Assembly: GCA_017464475.1 (NCBI GenBank)
Contig: JAFTZQ010000016.1
Location: 1-64,000 of the forward strand
Reading direction: 5' to 3'
DNA from: Paludibacteraceae bacterium
GTDB taxonomy: Bacteria; Bacteroidota; Bacteroidia; Bacteroidales; Paludibacteraceae
Length of the DNA stretch: 64,000 nucleotides
Under the pieces are notes generated by a model, which was not told the origin of the DNA, ran no database searches, and worked only from the letters and a program-made list of their open reading frames with translations. Positions 51,101 through 59,780 of the stretch are shown here, piece after piece. A program made the position numbers and the translations under genes. How positions within the stretch are numbered: the stretch's first letter is position 1; each line of letters begins with the position of its first letter.

Positions 51101-54100
51101 GTCCCTCACGGCGAACAATATTGACTTTGAGGACGTCAGCTCCTTCCCCATGCGGGGACATGTCTATTACGCCGGCACGAACATCCCTGCCGAGGGTATC
51201 CGTTTCTATATTGACGGCGAGCTGGTGACCGCCAACGGCAAGGTGAAAGAGACCGACGCGGAGGGCTACTACGCCATCAGCGTGCCTATCGGCGAGCACT
51301 ATGTGGAGGCAAGTCTGGAAGGACACACCATGGTAGCCGGCGGCAGATACCCTCTTACCGGCACCTATAACTTCACCGACGAAGTGCAGTACGACTTCTT
51401 CGACTCGACGCTTGTCAATTTCGTAGGTCGTATAGGCGGCGGTACGGTCAATGACACCCTGCCTGTCGGCTTCGGGCTGTCGAAGAACAATATCGGTGTG
51501 GCGACCATCACCCTCGGTCTCAATAGTGCCAACCTCTCCTTCAACCGCCAACAGCCCAAGGTGACCGAATATGCTACTACGGACCGCTTCTTCGCTTCCG
51601 ACACCGCGTCTATCCGGAGCCATGCTTCTACCGGTGTTGGGGAATTGTCCCGCTATATCGTCATCACCACGGACTCGGCGACAGGCGAGTTCTCCGCCCT
51701 GCTTCCGCCGCTCAAATATATCACCAAGAGTATTAAGATAGACAAGAACAGCAAAGAAATAGCGTTCACCTCGCTTCCGGAGATCGACCTGACCAACCCG
51801 AGAGCAGAGCGGACGGATTCTCTCCGGACGACCAACGCCCAAGGCGACTCCGTCACGCTGAACTACAAGTACAACACCAAGATGGTGCAGACCTATTTCG
51901 CCCGTCCGCAAGTGGATGTGGTGCAGGTAGGAAATCCTGCCGGTGCGTTCGGAATGGACTCCATCATCGTGAAGCTGGACGATGTAGTAAGCGACACCCT
52001 CCGCCAACTCTATACCGTAAATGGCGACACGGTGGCTTACCGCTTCGGCTATCCGGTCTATCAGATGCTGGATGCTGTAGAGTACGCGATACACGCCTAC
52101 GAGGCATATACCAACTACGACGGTGCTGCGCCCGTGACGGATACCTTGAACCTCAACGGTCAGGAACTGGTCATCGGCAATGAGATGAGTGCCACCCAGT
52201 CCGTCATCTACGATGCACCGGAGGACTCCACGCAATACACCCCCGGCAAGGTCTATCAGATGCAGCACGACCCGATTACGCTCGACAAGAACGGCCGTGC
52301 CCGCGTGCAGTGGACAGTAGGTTTCCCGAACATCGTCTCGCCCTTCACGCGTCAGTTCTATATCAACCTCACGCGCGACGACCGCACCTACACGCCTTTC
52401 CGCATGGACGCGGTGGTATTGGGCTCGCTCACCACGGGTAACAACTTCGTCACCCAGGGACCGGACAATGTGCAGTTCATCCTGCGTGACCCGTACGGCG
52501 CGAACTCCAAGACCACCCTCAAGACAGGTAAAGTATTTACCAAAACGAAATACTATACCTATCAGAGATCGGGAGAGCATTCGCTGATGGTGGATTGGCT
52601 CGCCGGAGCGACAGTCATTACCGCAAAAGGATTAGGTGTAGCCCTTATCAGTTCAAGTGAAGTACATACCGATGTTAATACCGGAGTGAAGTCTAACTGG
52701 AAATATACGCACAAAAAAGACTCCATGTTCATCGAGACTACGGTGGAATCCATATCCACCAGCGACAAATATCCGTACGTAGGTGCCATGGGCGATGTGT
52801 ATGTAGGTACGTCCAATAATATCCTCGTCGGCACCTGCCGGAAGGTACATATCAAGAAGAATGTGCAGAGCGGCAAGTACGAAATCGTATTGGAGGACGC
52901 ATTGGCATTGGGCACACAGATCAAGACTATGTTCGCCTATTCGCAATACGAATTGGAGAAAGTAATGATTCCCAAATGGAAAAGCCAGCGCAAGCAGTTC
53001 CTCACGCAAGTAGCGTCGAAGGAGGCAGCCGAGAGCTACGTCAATCACGGCAAGTCCGCCAAATGGTTGACATGGCTTGATCCTTCCGCCTCCAACTACG
53101 GCGAAAAGGGCACTTATCTCTTCGTGGGTCCGGAGCATCCCGAGAAGGACGAGCGGGACAGCGTAGAGTGGTGCAACGAGCAGATAGAGGCGTGGGAAAA
53201 CTGCATCCGGCGAAACGAGGAGGCAAAGATCAAAGTGATGGACAGCCAGACGCCGAAGAACTACTCCATCGACGGCGGTAGCAGCCGCACCTTCACCTAC
53301 CGCAACGACACCACCGGCCTTGACCAGATTCAGACAGACTATACAATCCAAGCCGTAATAGGCTGGAAAAACAACTGGAACATCAGCGACTTTATAGATG
53401 TAGGTGTCATAACAAACCTGCAGAACACAGTAGGCGGCGGTACTATCTCCGGAACGGGTAAAGATTCGACAAACTATACCGAGTGGGATTACGTTCTTGC
53501 TGACGGCAACCGCGATGCGGACCTCTCCATCAATATGTACGATGCGGAATCCGGCAACAACAGTAAGATCTTCACCCTCTTCGGCGGTCAGACCTACAAC
53601 CCCTACGAGCCGGCTGATTCCACCCATTACTACAAGCCCAACGGGCAGTCTCTGCCTTTAGGCAACGGCTCCGTGCGGATGGAGGAGCCGCGTATCAGCA
53701 TCGGCGACGGCACCGGCAATCCCGCTAAGAGCCTTACCCTGACCGACATTCCCGCCGGGCAGAGCGTGAACGCCGTCCTCTACTGCTCCAACATGAGCAA
53801 CTCCAACCAAGGCAGGAACTTCTGCTACGACTTCGGTATCTCGGAGGACACGAACCAGAAAGGCTTGCAGATTCTTATGGACGGCACGCCCGTTAACGGA
53901 CGCTCCATCCTCCTCAACCAGAACGAGACCGCGCAGAAAGTGATTTCCATCCGTCAGACCGATGAGTCGATCCTCGACTACGACAGCATCGAGATATGGT
54001 TCATGTCGCAGTACCAGCCGAATGTTATCTACGACAAGGTACTGCTGAGCGTACACTTCCAGCCCTCGTCCTCTCCTGTGACCCTGACGGCGGAGAACCC

Positions 54101-57100
54101 GGTGCTCAACACCGACGTGACGACGGGCAACGGCAAGCTGCAGCTCCGTCTGTCGGGCTTCAACCGCCATTTCCGCAATCTGAAGGAGATAGGCGTGCAG
54201 TACCGCTTCGCGGGCAACACCCAGTGGAGTGACCTCTACGCCTGGGCAACGAGTGTGACGGACACGGCGGGCTCCAACCGCACGCTCCTGCCCACGGAGG
54301 GCGACCTGTGGATGACGCTCGACATGCTCCAGGACATCTATTACCCCGAGGGCAAGTATGAGTTCCGCGCGTACACCACCACGCCTTACGGCAAGGACCC
54401 GATACGCGCCTACAGCGACGTGGTGACCGTCATCAAAGATATGAAACGTCCGCGTCCGCTCTACACGCCCGCGCCCGCTAACGGTATATTAGGAATAGGC
54501 GAGCAGCTCTCGGTAGAGTTCAACGAGGACATCATCCCCGGCTATGTAGGCAGCTCCAATATCGTGATTACCGCCCAACTGAACGGCAAGCCGATTGACC
54601 ATGAGGTGTCGATGCGGCTCAGACCTTACGGCGAAGAGGTGAGGACGGACAACCCGCTCTTCCTCAGCGGTAACTTCGCTATGGAGTTCTGGCTCAACCC
54701 CCACGAAAGCGGCACTATCCTGCACCAAGGGAAAGGGGACGGCAACTTCGGGCTCTCGATAGACCCGAACGGCTATGTGGTAGTCAATATCGCCGGCGCC
54801 AAATACACTTCCGAGAAAGCCGTTCCGATGGACGAATGGATCTTCTTTGCCATGAACTACAAGGCGGAGACCATGCTCTTCAATATGGTAGCGCAGTACG
54901 ACACGACGACCCTTGACCTCTTCGCAGGGCAGACCGTCTCGGAGGTAGAGATAGACAAAGCGGACTACCGCGACGACAACTACCTCTACCTCGGTCCTAT
55001 TGACGCGAACATCCACGACCTCGCGATCTACAATATCTTCCGCGACCTGAAGGAAGCGAAAACCGACAAGTATGTGTCCAAAGACACCTACACCTACGGT
55101 CTGACCAACTACTGGCACATGAACGAGGGTCACGGCTTCGTGGCGGCAGACACACGCCGCACGCATAACTTCACCGGCAAAGACGCATGGGACATCCTCA
55201 GCACCAACTACTCCGCCCGTATGGACAGCACCAACGGCATGCAGGCGGACATCTCGCAAATCACTACCGGCTACAACGACAGCTACGCCATCGAGCTATG
55301 GTATTATCCGACGATCGAGACAGACACCGTGTTCGAGACCGCCGTGCCTTCCGTGGCAGGCGACCTGCAGGCGAAGGCGGAGAAACTGTGCCTGCGCTAC
55401 GACACGGCGCAGAACCTCGTGTTGGACTACGGCTTGAAGTCACGGATCGTAGCCTCCCATACTGATTTCCCGGAGATCGTCTATGACTGGCATCATTTCG
55501 CCCTCAATGTGGTACGGGGCCAGGCGGCTTCGTTCTACCTCGACGGGTCACGCACAGCCGTCATCGCCGAGGCGGATGTACCGAACCTCAGCGGCTCGGC
55601 ACTCGTCTTCGCCAAGAACGCGGAGTATGCCTACATCGATGAGGTGCGTATTTGGAAAGCCACGCTCTCCGAAGACAGGCTTCTGAGCAATATGTACAAC
55701 ACCATCGACACCGCCAAGGTCTATTCGCAGGGCTTAGTGGGGTACTATCCGTTCGAGAAAGACAGCACCATCAACGGCGTGGCGACCAAGGGCTTCACGC
55801 TGCAGAACATGGCACCCGTCTCCATCTACGGCAATACGGGCGACATGCAGTCCACTCGTCATACGTATGTAGCCAACACCCCGCCGCTCAAGCGCGCACA
55901 GTCGGAGACAATCCTCACGGCAATGCCGGTAGCGTCCGAGCGCAAGGTGGTCATCAATCTCGCTGAAACGGAAGTCACCGCGCGTGACTTGGAGGGCACC
56001 ACGCTCAACATCACCCTGACGGATGTGCACGACCTCAACGGCAACACTTCCAACCCCATCAAGTGGACCGCCTACGTGCAGCAGAACACACTTGTATGGA
56101 CGAAGGACTCCGTCAATATCACCAAGCAGTACGGCGAGGACTACACCTTCGATGTGAATATCGAGAACAAGTCCGGCCAGACTGAGTACTACACGGTGGA
56201 GAACATGCCGTCGTGGCTGAGTCTTGTTGAGAATGACCAAATGGTAAATGCCCAAATGGTAAATGTCTTTGATGTCCAGCCGTTAAAGACGAAGACCTTG
56301 CGCTTCGCGGTCAATCCGCTCGTGCCCGTAGGCAACTACGAAGCGACGATAGGCGTGCAGGGCAACAAGGGCATCCTCGAACCGCTCCGTATCGTCATGA
56401 AAGTGCGCGGCGAGACGCCTAACTGGACCGTTGACCCGACTAAGTACGACCACTCCATGACCATCATCGGACAGGTTTACCTCAGCGGTATCCTGATGGA
56501 GAACCCCGAGAGCATGGTGGCTGCCTTCATCGGCGGCGAGTGCCGCGGCGTGGCTGCACCGAAGAAGATACGCGGCGCGGCGTACGAGACCCTGATCATC
56601 TACGGCTCCGACACACCCGACGCCGACCAGAACCAACCCATCTCCTTCCGTATCTGGGATGCCTCCAAAGGCATCGCCTATACGGATGCGAATATACAGC
56701 TGCCAAATAACCAAATGGTAAATGACCAAATAAATGACCAAATTGTAAATGACCAAATGGTAAATGAGTTGGTCTTCCGTCAGGACACGATGATCGGTAA
56801 TTTCAACACACCGGCTATCTGGACCAAGTCCGACCGCGTAGAGCAGCTCATTCCGGTACACGAGAACTGGAACTGGATCGCCTTCGGCGTAGAGCCGCCG
56901 TCGGTGTACTGCGACCTCGTCTTCACGCCGCAGTACAAGGGCTGGAACGTGCTTGTCAAGGATCAGGAGACCTTCAGCCAGAGCTCCGGCTCTATCTTCA
57001 ACGGTCCGCTCAAGCTCGCGGTGAACCAAATGTACAAACTGCGTATCCTGCGTACGACCAAGACGGCTTCCGCCACCCTTGACCCGCAGCTCTCCGTTAG

Positions 57101-57860
57101 CGGCAAGCGGCTGCCTTCCGACTCGATGGGCGTTATGATAGAGCACGGCTGGAACTGGCTGCCTTATACGCCGCTGTCAACCATGGTGGTGGACGAAGCC
57201 CTTGCGGGCGTGCAGCCCAAGTGGGGCGACATCATCAAGTCGCAGACAGGCGTTTCCGTCTATGACATCTACGGCTGGGAAGGCACGCTCACCGCGCTCG
57301 AACCCGGACACGGCTACCTCTATTACAGCACCGACAGCACGGCTAAGTCCTTCGTCTATCCGACCCTCTCCGCCTCCGTCAGTCACATGCAACGGAAGTT
57401 GATGCACAAAGGGACAATGTACAAAGTACAAAGGGCGTACAGTGCTTATCCGAGCAACATGACGATGACGATCCGTCTGATGGACGGCGAGGCGGTAGTA
57501 GATACCTGCGAGATAGCGGCATATATCGGCGGTGAGTGCCGCGGTGCCGTCCGTGCGCATACCGACAGCCTCTATTACCTCGTTATCGCGGGCGACGGTG
57601 CAGGCCAGCCGATGGAGCTCCGTACCGTCATCAACGGTAAAGAGAGAGTTATAGACAAGACCCTCACCTTCGTCTCCGACAACCATATCGGTACGCCGTG
57701 GGAACCGTATGTGATACAACTCAATCCCGCGCAAGGCGTGGAGGGAGTAAGCATTCAGCCATCAGCAGTCAGCTCTCAGAAGATCCTGCATAACAGCACG
57801 CTCTATATCATCCGTCCGGATGGCAAGGTATTCAACATCTTAGGCGCTGAAGTGCGTTAA
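48162..57860 (+). CDS. Giant 3232-residue LamG/FN3 surface protein
   Basis: Begins at GTG 48162 (next ATG 48171) with the hydrophobic and cleavage part of a signal peptide (MLLLLCTSALPAWA). A proper basic n-region, MKTKSTVGRLLTH from ATG 48104, is one base out of frame. Domains by eye: FN3-like repeats (~330-650); carboxypeptidase-regulatory-like folds (GTITGHVSYGTGTAVQGV ~662; MRGHVYYAGTNIPAEGI ~996); LamG/concanavalin-like domains at ~700-880, ~2165-2285 and ~2355-2510 (YIDEVRIWKATLSEDRL); repeated AAFIGGECRGV and AYIGGECRGAV modules; C-terminal motif KILHNSTLYIIRPDGKVFNI. The tail matches those of the LRR proteins, so T9SS export is inferred. QMVND-type word inserts interrupt it twice. Function probably adhesion or glycan binding. 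Confidence 0.88.
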   Translation: MAAMLLLLCTSALPAWADNYAKTWNDMITDDGGGEVRFRGHNYDVLGSSWSYSYYGFKTNKTFNPANDQFYWEFNMFVDYGYYIGGGFEYWYTTAYKGEIYVMTPDSQAHTIAHWERAKGHPCCPIEAYTTSYNITDSTWGYIYVSNISDHNITIQYMPTSKALEDGVICIMMKESVINYSEEIGWVQYEKSIDCSALKEDSPMPKLSSVAWDTDGSLRGVVKDVPDKRSDSKFKQYYQVYEYYYDSEGESTYEYYTTSGSNVSITEKSGGKMDWEWKSWLRGSDAGHAEYAYTTPVYLKYRGGMHVNLGGTFAHDNDLYQPYVTGTYIQPYTRPVSVSTDYNKWTKEVTVSWERSKIETAYDGSSTKDVECRTDGKWYVIRYEPGKPNDYTLVNTLNGNASSQKMTDSNIEYDKKYMYRVIFLPDILESTYKDKLTQLPGYQRTRNDYDLWMETGEVETKMEVKIELWQDMKYTAAVRLKWSYGIELDDLTWHIDYRDAGSNKAWQTRSEAPMVDKNQSEAMLDITGSSVCDPKEYRVRVSINGRVLYSNIASTSVPDSTYISEVVASTGTEESSVTVKWKVVSPDRQYDIWYRVLRRVIGDSEWTLLTDDKHGTASEYTFTDTRAVAGSYYEYSVEAYGAQCEAQLTKKNEVIAPGFSQARGTITGHVSYGTGTAVQGVKMQLYNVPTEENEVVPQYFSRQISGAGKGLQWRGDSTRYASVLNGGKGVTLQLWARPSSFGADQQQLLQLTNALELGIRRSEGVFHLYAIDRSNGGTDLTEFPALTFSATDFTHITAVYSGGKWLFYTGTDSLRTDSMQVANSGWQAIQTAGTLTFSIGGDNRAAGSAYTGSVDDVRLWSRALPRKEIENNYCRILGGTEKGLFLYWPLDEGLRVVKYAFDVACQDGLYQLNHPEVGANVTPTTDVPKRLGLYGLTDSEGDYIIRGIPFQQGGTNYKIAPELGIHRFNPEKRSMFVSPSSLTANNIDFEDVSSFPMRGHVYYAGTNIPAEGIRFYIDGELVTANGKVKETDAEGYYAISVPIGEHYVEASLEGHTMVAGGRYPLTGTYNFTDEVQYDFFDSTLVNFVGRIGGGTVNDTLPVGFGLSKNNIGVATITLGLNSANLSFNRQQPKVTEYATTDRFFASDTASIRSHASTGVGELSRYIVITTDSATGEFSALLPPLKYITKSIKIDKNSKEIAFTSLPEIDLTNPRAERTDSLRTTNAQGDSVTLNYKYNTKMVQTYFARPQVDVVQVGNPAGAFGMDSIIVKLDDVVSDTLRQLYTVNGDTVAYRFGYPVYQMLDAVEYAIHAYEAYTNYDGAAPVTDTLNLNGQELVIGNEMSATQSVIYDAPEDSTQYTPGKVYQMQHDPITLDKNGRARVQWTVGFPNIVSPFTRQFYINLTRDDRTYTPFRMDAVVLGSLTTGNNFVTQGPDNVQFILRDPYGANSKTTLKTGKVFTKTKYYTYQRSGEHSLMVDWLAGATVITAKGLGVALISSSEVHTDVNTGVKSNWKYTHKKDSMFIETTVESISTSDKYPYVGAMGDVYVGTSNNILVGTCRKVHIKKNVQSGKYEIVLEDALALGTQIKTMFAYSQYELEKVMIPKWKSQRKQFLTQVASKEAAESYVNHGKSAKWLTWLDPSASNYGEKGTYLFVGPEHPEKDERDSVEWCNEQIEAWENCIRRNEEAKIKVMDSQTPKNYSIDGGSSRTFTYRNDTTGLDQIQTDYTIQAVIGWKNNWNISDFIDVGVITNLQNTVGGGTISGTGKDSTNYTEWDYVLADGNRDADLSINMYDAESGNNSKIFTLFGGQTYNPYEPADSTHYYKPNGQSLPLGNGSVRMEEPRISIGDGTGNPAKSLTLTDIPAGQSVNAVLYCSNMSNSNQGRNFCYDFGISEDTNQKGLQILMDGTPVNGRSILLNQNETAQKVISIRQTDESILDYDSIEIWFMSQYQPNVIYDKVLLSVHFQPSSSPVTLTAENPVLNTDVTTGNGKLQLRLSGFNRHFRNLKEIGVQYRFAGNTQWSDLYAWATSVTDTAGSNRTLLPTEGDLWMTLDMLQDIYYPEGKYEFRAYTTTPYGKDPIRAYSDVVTVIKDMKRPRPLYTPAPANGILGIGEQLSVEFNEDIIPGYVGSSNIVITAQLNGKPIDHEVSMRLRPYGEEVRTDNPLFLSGNFAMEFWLNPHESGTILHQGKGDGNFGLSIDPNGYVVVNIAGAKYTSEKAVPMDEWIFFAMNYKAETMLFNMVAQYDTTTLDLFAGQTVSEVEIDKADYRDDNYLYLGPIDANIHDLAIYNIFRDLKEAKTDKYVSKDTYTYGLTNYWHMNEGHGFVAADTRRTHNFTGKDAWDILSTNYSARMDSTNGMQADISQITTGYNDSYAIELWYYPTIETDTVFETAVPSVAGDLQAKAEKLCLRYDTAQNLVLDYGLKSRIVASHTDFPEIVYDWHHFALNVVRGQAASFYLDGSRTAVIAEADVPNLSGSALVFAKNAEYAYIDEVRIWKATLSEDRLLSNMYNTIDTAKVYSQGLVGYYPFEKDSTINGVATKGFTLQNMAPVSIYGNTGDMQSTRHTYVANTPPLKRAQSETILTAMPVASERKVVINLAETEVTARDLEGTTLNITLTDVHDLNGNTSNPIKWTAYVQQNTLVWTKDSVNITKQYGEDYTFDVNIENKSGQTEYYTVENMPSWLSLVENDQMVNAQMVNVFDVQPLKTKTLRFAVNPLVPVGNYEATIGVQGNKGILEPLRIVMKVRGETPNWTVDPTKYDHSMTIIGQVYLSGILMENPESMVAAFIGGECRGVAAPKKIRGAAYETLIIYGSDTPDADQNQPISFRIWDASKGIAYTDANIQLPNNQMVNDQINDQIVNDQMVNELVFRQDTMIGNFNTPAIWTKSDRVEQLIPVHENWNWIAFGVEPPSVYCDLVFTPQYKGWNVLVKDQETFSQSSGSIFNGPLKLAVNQMYKLRILRTTKTASATLDPQLSVSGKRLPSDSMGVMIEHGWNWLPYTPLSTMVVDEALAGVQPKWGDIIKSQTGVSVYDIYGWEGTLTALEPGHGYLYYSTDSTAKSFVYPTLSASVSHMQRKLMHKGTMYKVQRAYSAYPSNMTMTIRLMDGEAVVDTCEIAAYIGGECRGAVRAHTDSLYYLVIAGDGAGQPMELRTVINGKERVIDKTLTFVSDNHIGTPWEPYVIQLNPAQGVEGVSIQPSAVSSQKILHNSTLYIIRPDGKVFNILGAEVR
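56233..56268. repeat. In-frame ATGGTAAATG word array in the giant gene (1)
   Basis: GACCAAATGGTAAATG then CCCAAATGGTAAATG (15-16-bp spacing), encoding NDQMVNAQMVNV between two beta-domains. Confidence 0.8.
56704..56768. repeat. In-frame ATGGTAAATG word array in the giant gene (2)
   Basis: Four words including CCAAATGGTAAATGA and a shortened CCAAATAAATGA, encoding NNQMVNDQINDQIVNDQMVN in a linker before an FRQDTMIG strand. Unit loss of the middle word kept the frame. Confidence 0.8.
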
Positions 57861-57930
57861 ACCGTTAAAGTGTTAAGCTGTTAAAGCGTTAGTAAACAGG
57901 CTCGCGAATGATTTCGCGGGTCTGTTTTAT
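57861..57930 (+). terminator. GTTAAAGN word array plus terminator after the giant gene
   Basis: GTTAAAGT-GTTAAGCT-GTTAAAGC-GTTAG at 8-bp period directly after the stop codon, then hairpin AACAGGCTCGCGAA / TTCGCGGGTCTGTT (two G-U pairs) and a T-run at 57924-57927. The rest of 57931-58309 has no gene; it holds the repeat at 58181 and a second terminator-like hairpin. Confidence 0.7.
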
Positions 57931-58180
57931 CCAACTAAAAGCAGTAATTTTGTCGCGTCTTTCGAGAAAAAGCATACGGCGCAGCAGATCGTTGAGGCTT
58001 AGCCGAAAAAGAAAGGGAATAAAAGAAAAGAAGCAAAAGAAAATTAAAAAAGAAAAAGGTGGTGGTGGTACTAAGTAATAGCGTAGTATAGACATAGTAC
58101 CAGCACCAGCAATTAAAAATTATTATGGAAGAATTTGAACAAGTATGGGTAAGCCGCCGTTCTCCTATTATGGGGGTATT

Positions 58181-58254
58181 GTCGTCCTAAGGTGGTCGCG
58201 TGATGGTCGCGAGATGATCGCGTGATGGTCGCGTTGGCAACACGAGGGAGAGGG
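58181..58254. repeat. Dispersed 74-bp repeat with 11-bp internal period, copy 2
   Basis: GTCGTCCTAAGG then words GTGATGGTCGC, GAGATGATCGC, GTGATGGTCGC (11-bp period) and GGCAACACGAGG. Differs at only a few positions from 3239-3312. Confidence 0.75.
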
Positions 58255-58275
58255 AAAGGGGAGAGGATTGGAAAA

Positions 58276-58307
58276 AGCGTCCCTCGGGGCGCTTTTTCTG
58301 TTTTTTT
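58276..58307 (+). terminator. Terminator-like hairpin
   Basis: AAAAAGCGTCCC / GGGGCGCTTTTT around TC, followed by CTG and seven T. It precedes the next promoter and would insulate the reductase gene. Confidence 0.6.
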
Positions 58308-58309
58308 AC

Positions 58310-58340
58310 TTGCATATATGCCAAAAAAGTACTACCTTTG
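58310..58340 (+). promoter_or_regulatory. Promoter of the methionine-sulfoxide reductase/esterase pair
   Basis: TTG at 58310-58312, 20-bp spacer, TACCTTTG at 58333-58340, 23 bp before ATG 58364. Confidence 0.7.
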
Positions 58341-58363
58341 CGGCGCAATTAAGGAAGACTATT

Positions 58364-58831
58364 ATGACGAAAGAAGAGAAATACCAAGAATTGCTGGCAC
58401 AAGCGGCTGCCGTGGTTGCCGGAGAGACGGATATGATCGCCAACATGGCGAACGTGGCGGCACTCATCCATGAGACGTTCGGGTTCTGGTGGACGGGGTT
58501 TTACAGAGTGGCCCCCTCCGACTCCCCCATTAAGGGGGAGAGAAAAGAGCTGGTCTTGGGTCCGTTTCAAGGACCGCCGGCGTGTATGCGTATCCCTTAT
58601 GGAAAGGGTGTCTGCGGCACAGCGTGGGAGAAAAACGAGACCGTGATCGTGCCCAATGTGCATGAGTTTGCCGGACACATCGCCTGCTCCAGCGAGTCCA
58701 ACAGCGAGATCGTTGTGCCTGTCCGCCGCAACGGCGAGGTGATTGCCGTGCTGGATATAGACAGCAAAGAATTCAATACTTTCGATGAAATCGACAAAAA
58801 ATACTTGGAACAAATCGTTAAATTGCTATGA
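58364..58831 (+). CDS. msrC: Free methionine-(R)-sulfoxide reductase (GAF domain)
   Basis: Start at ATG 58364, just after the promoter; 155 residues, one GAF domain. Reduces free Met-R-sulfoxide with thioredoxin. The three conserved cysteines are present at C74, C84 and C108 (ACMRI, GVCGTAW, IACSSESNSE), with the same 10/24 spacing as the E. coli enzyme as I recall it. FWWTGFYRV and SEIVVPVRRNGEVIAVLDIDS are further family motifs. A C/G-rich palindrome has added SDSPIKGERKE in the loop after FYRVAP. Overlaps the esterase gene by ATGA. Confidence 0.93.
   Translation: MTKEEKYQELLAQAAAVVAGETDMIANMANVAALIHETFGFWWTGFYRVAPSDSPIKGERKELVLGPFQGPPACMRIPYGKGVCGTAWEKNETVIVPNVHEFAGHIACSSESNSEIVVPVRRNGEVIAVLDIDSKEFNTFDEIDKKYLEQIVKLL
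58508..58541. repeat. C/G-rich palindrome inserted in frame in the reductase gene
   Basis: CCCCCTCCGACTCCCCC, ATTA, AGGGGGAGAG; encodes PSDSPIKGER. Same family as 10463-10530. Confidence 0.75.
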
Positions 58832-59598
58832 AACACATTCTTTACTTGGCGGCAATCGTGCTATTAGCCGTCAGCTGTCAGAATTCAGAAGTCAGTAGTC
58901 AGAAGTCAGCCGGAACGGTTGTGCGCGACACGATCCACGGCACGCCCTGCTGCGTATATCTGCCTAATGAAGTACCAAGTACCAAATATCCGGTTCTCTA
59001 TCTGCAGCACGGCATGTACGGCAACGAGAACGACTGGACGAGGCAAGGGCGGTTGGTGGAGATCATGGACTCGTTGCGCCAAGCCGGAGAGGTCAAAGAG
59101 ATGGTGGTTATCATGCCGGATAACTGTCCTTCTCGTCTCACTTCGGAAGAGGAGCGCGCGAACGCCATGAACGGCGAATGGATCCGCCAATTCCCGGACT
59201 TCATGGCGGAAGCCGAAGCCAAATATCCAATCAGCAATGAACCTTCCAAGCGCGCCATTGCAGGTCTATCCATGGGCGGTTTTCACACCCTGCACGTGAG
59301 CCACTATCTGCATGGACAATTTGCATACGTGGGGCTCTTCTCCGCGGCAATCCGTCCTGTTGAACCGGTTGCGATCTACGACCATTGGGAAGAGGAAATC
59401 CGCGAACAGATGAAGACTACCACGCTCTATTGGATCGGCATCGGAAGGGAGGATTTTCTGTATGATTTCAATACCGATTACCGCCGTTGGTTAGAAGCCA
59501 ATCACCTCGAATACACCTATTACGAGAGTGCCGGAGGACACACTTGGGATAACTGGCAGGACTACCTCTGCCGATTCCTAAAAAAGTTATATAAATAA
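58828..59598 (+). CDS. Lipoprotein esterase of the esterase D/feruloyl-esterase type
   Basis: 256 residues, alpha/beta-hydrolase. Lipoprotein signal LYLAAIVLLAVSC (Cys ~17), then a linker written in GTCAGAA words (QNSEVSSQKSAGT) and a GTACCAA word pair (EVPSTKYP). Core motifs: PVLYLQHGMYGNENDW (oxyanion region), nucleophile S148 in AGLSMGGF, H238 in ESAGGHTWDNW; the acid is probably D in GREDFLYD. Family members hydrolyse feruloyl or acetyl esters or S-formylglutathione. Lipidation points to a periplasmic or surface esterase acting on carbohydrate esters (inference). Start overlaps the reductase stop. Confidence 0.88.
   Translation: MKHILYLAAIVLLAVSCQNSEVSSQKSAGTVVRDTIHGTPCCVYLPNEVPSTKYPVLYLQHGMYGNENDWTRQGRLVEIMDSLRQAGEVKEMVVIMPDNCPSRLTSEEERANAMNGEWIRQFPDFMAEAEAKYPISNEPSKRAIAGLSMGGFHTLHVSHYLHGQFAYVGLFSAAIRPVEPVAIYDHWEEEIREQMKTTTLYWIGIGREDFLYDFNTDYRRWLEANHLEYTYYESAGGHTWDNWQDYLCRFLKKLYK
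58863..58913. repeat. Heptanucleotide GTCAGAA array after the esterase lipobox
   Basis: GTCAGAA-TTCAGAA-GTCAGTA-GTCAGAA-GTCAGCC at 7-bp period, directly after the lipobox cysteine codon. Confidence 0.8.
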
Positions 59599-59680
59599 AA
59601 GACAAAAAGGCATAAGAACTTAGAAAGAAAATGACCTGCATATGCCTCCGAGATTGGCAGGTTTAATACTGACAAAAAAA

Positions 59681-59780
59681 TGCGATTTTGTGCAGTTTAG
59701 ACTACATAAAACTTGCGATTTTGTGCAGTTTAGACTACCTAAAACTTGCGATTTTGTGCATTTTAGAATAATTTTTCTTG
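59681..59780. repeat. Three 33-bp promoter-like tandem repeats upstream of ATPase 6
   Basis: TGCGATTTTGTGCAGTTTAG recurs at 59681 and 59714, with a diverged unit at 59747; exact 33-bp period. In each unit a TTG (ATG in the first) is followed after 20 bp by TACATAAA, TACCTAAA or TAATTTTT, the same geometry as the true promoter at 59778-59808, which acts as a fourth unit. The gap 59599-59836 contains nothing else. Confidence 0.8.

Noticed and set aside
59681..59780. CRISPR array suggested by regularly spaced ~33-bp repeats (also at 40286 and 43115)
   Set aside because: The units are contiguous with no unique spacers, only about three copies, and no cas genes are present.
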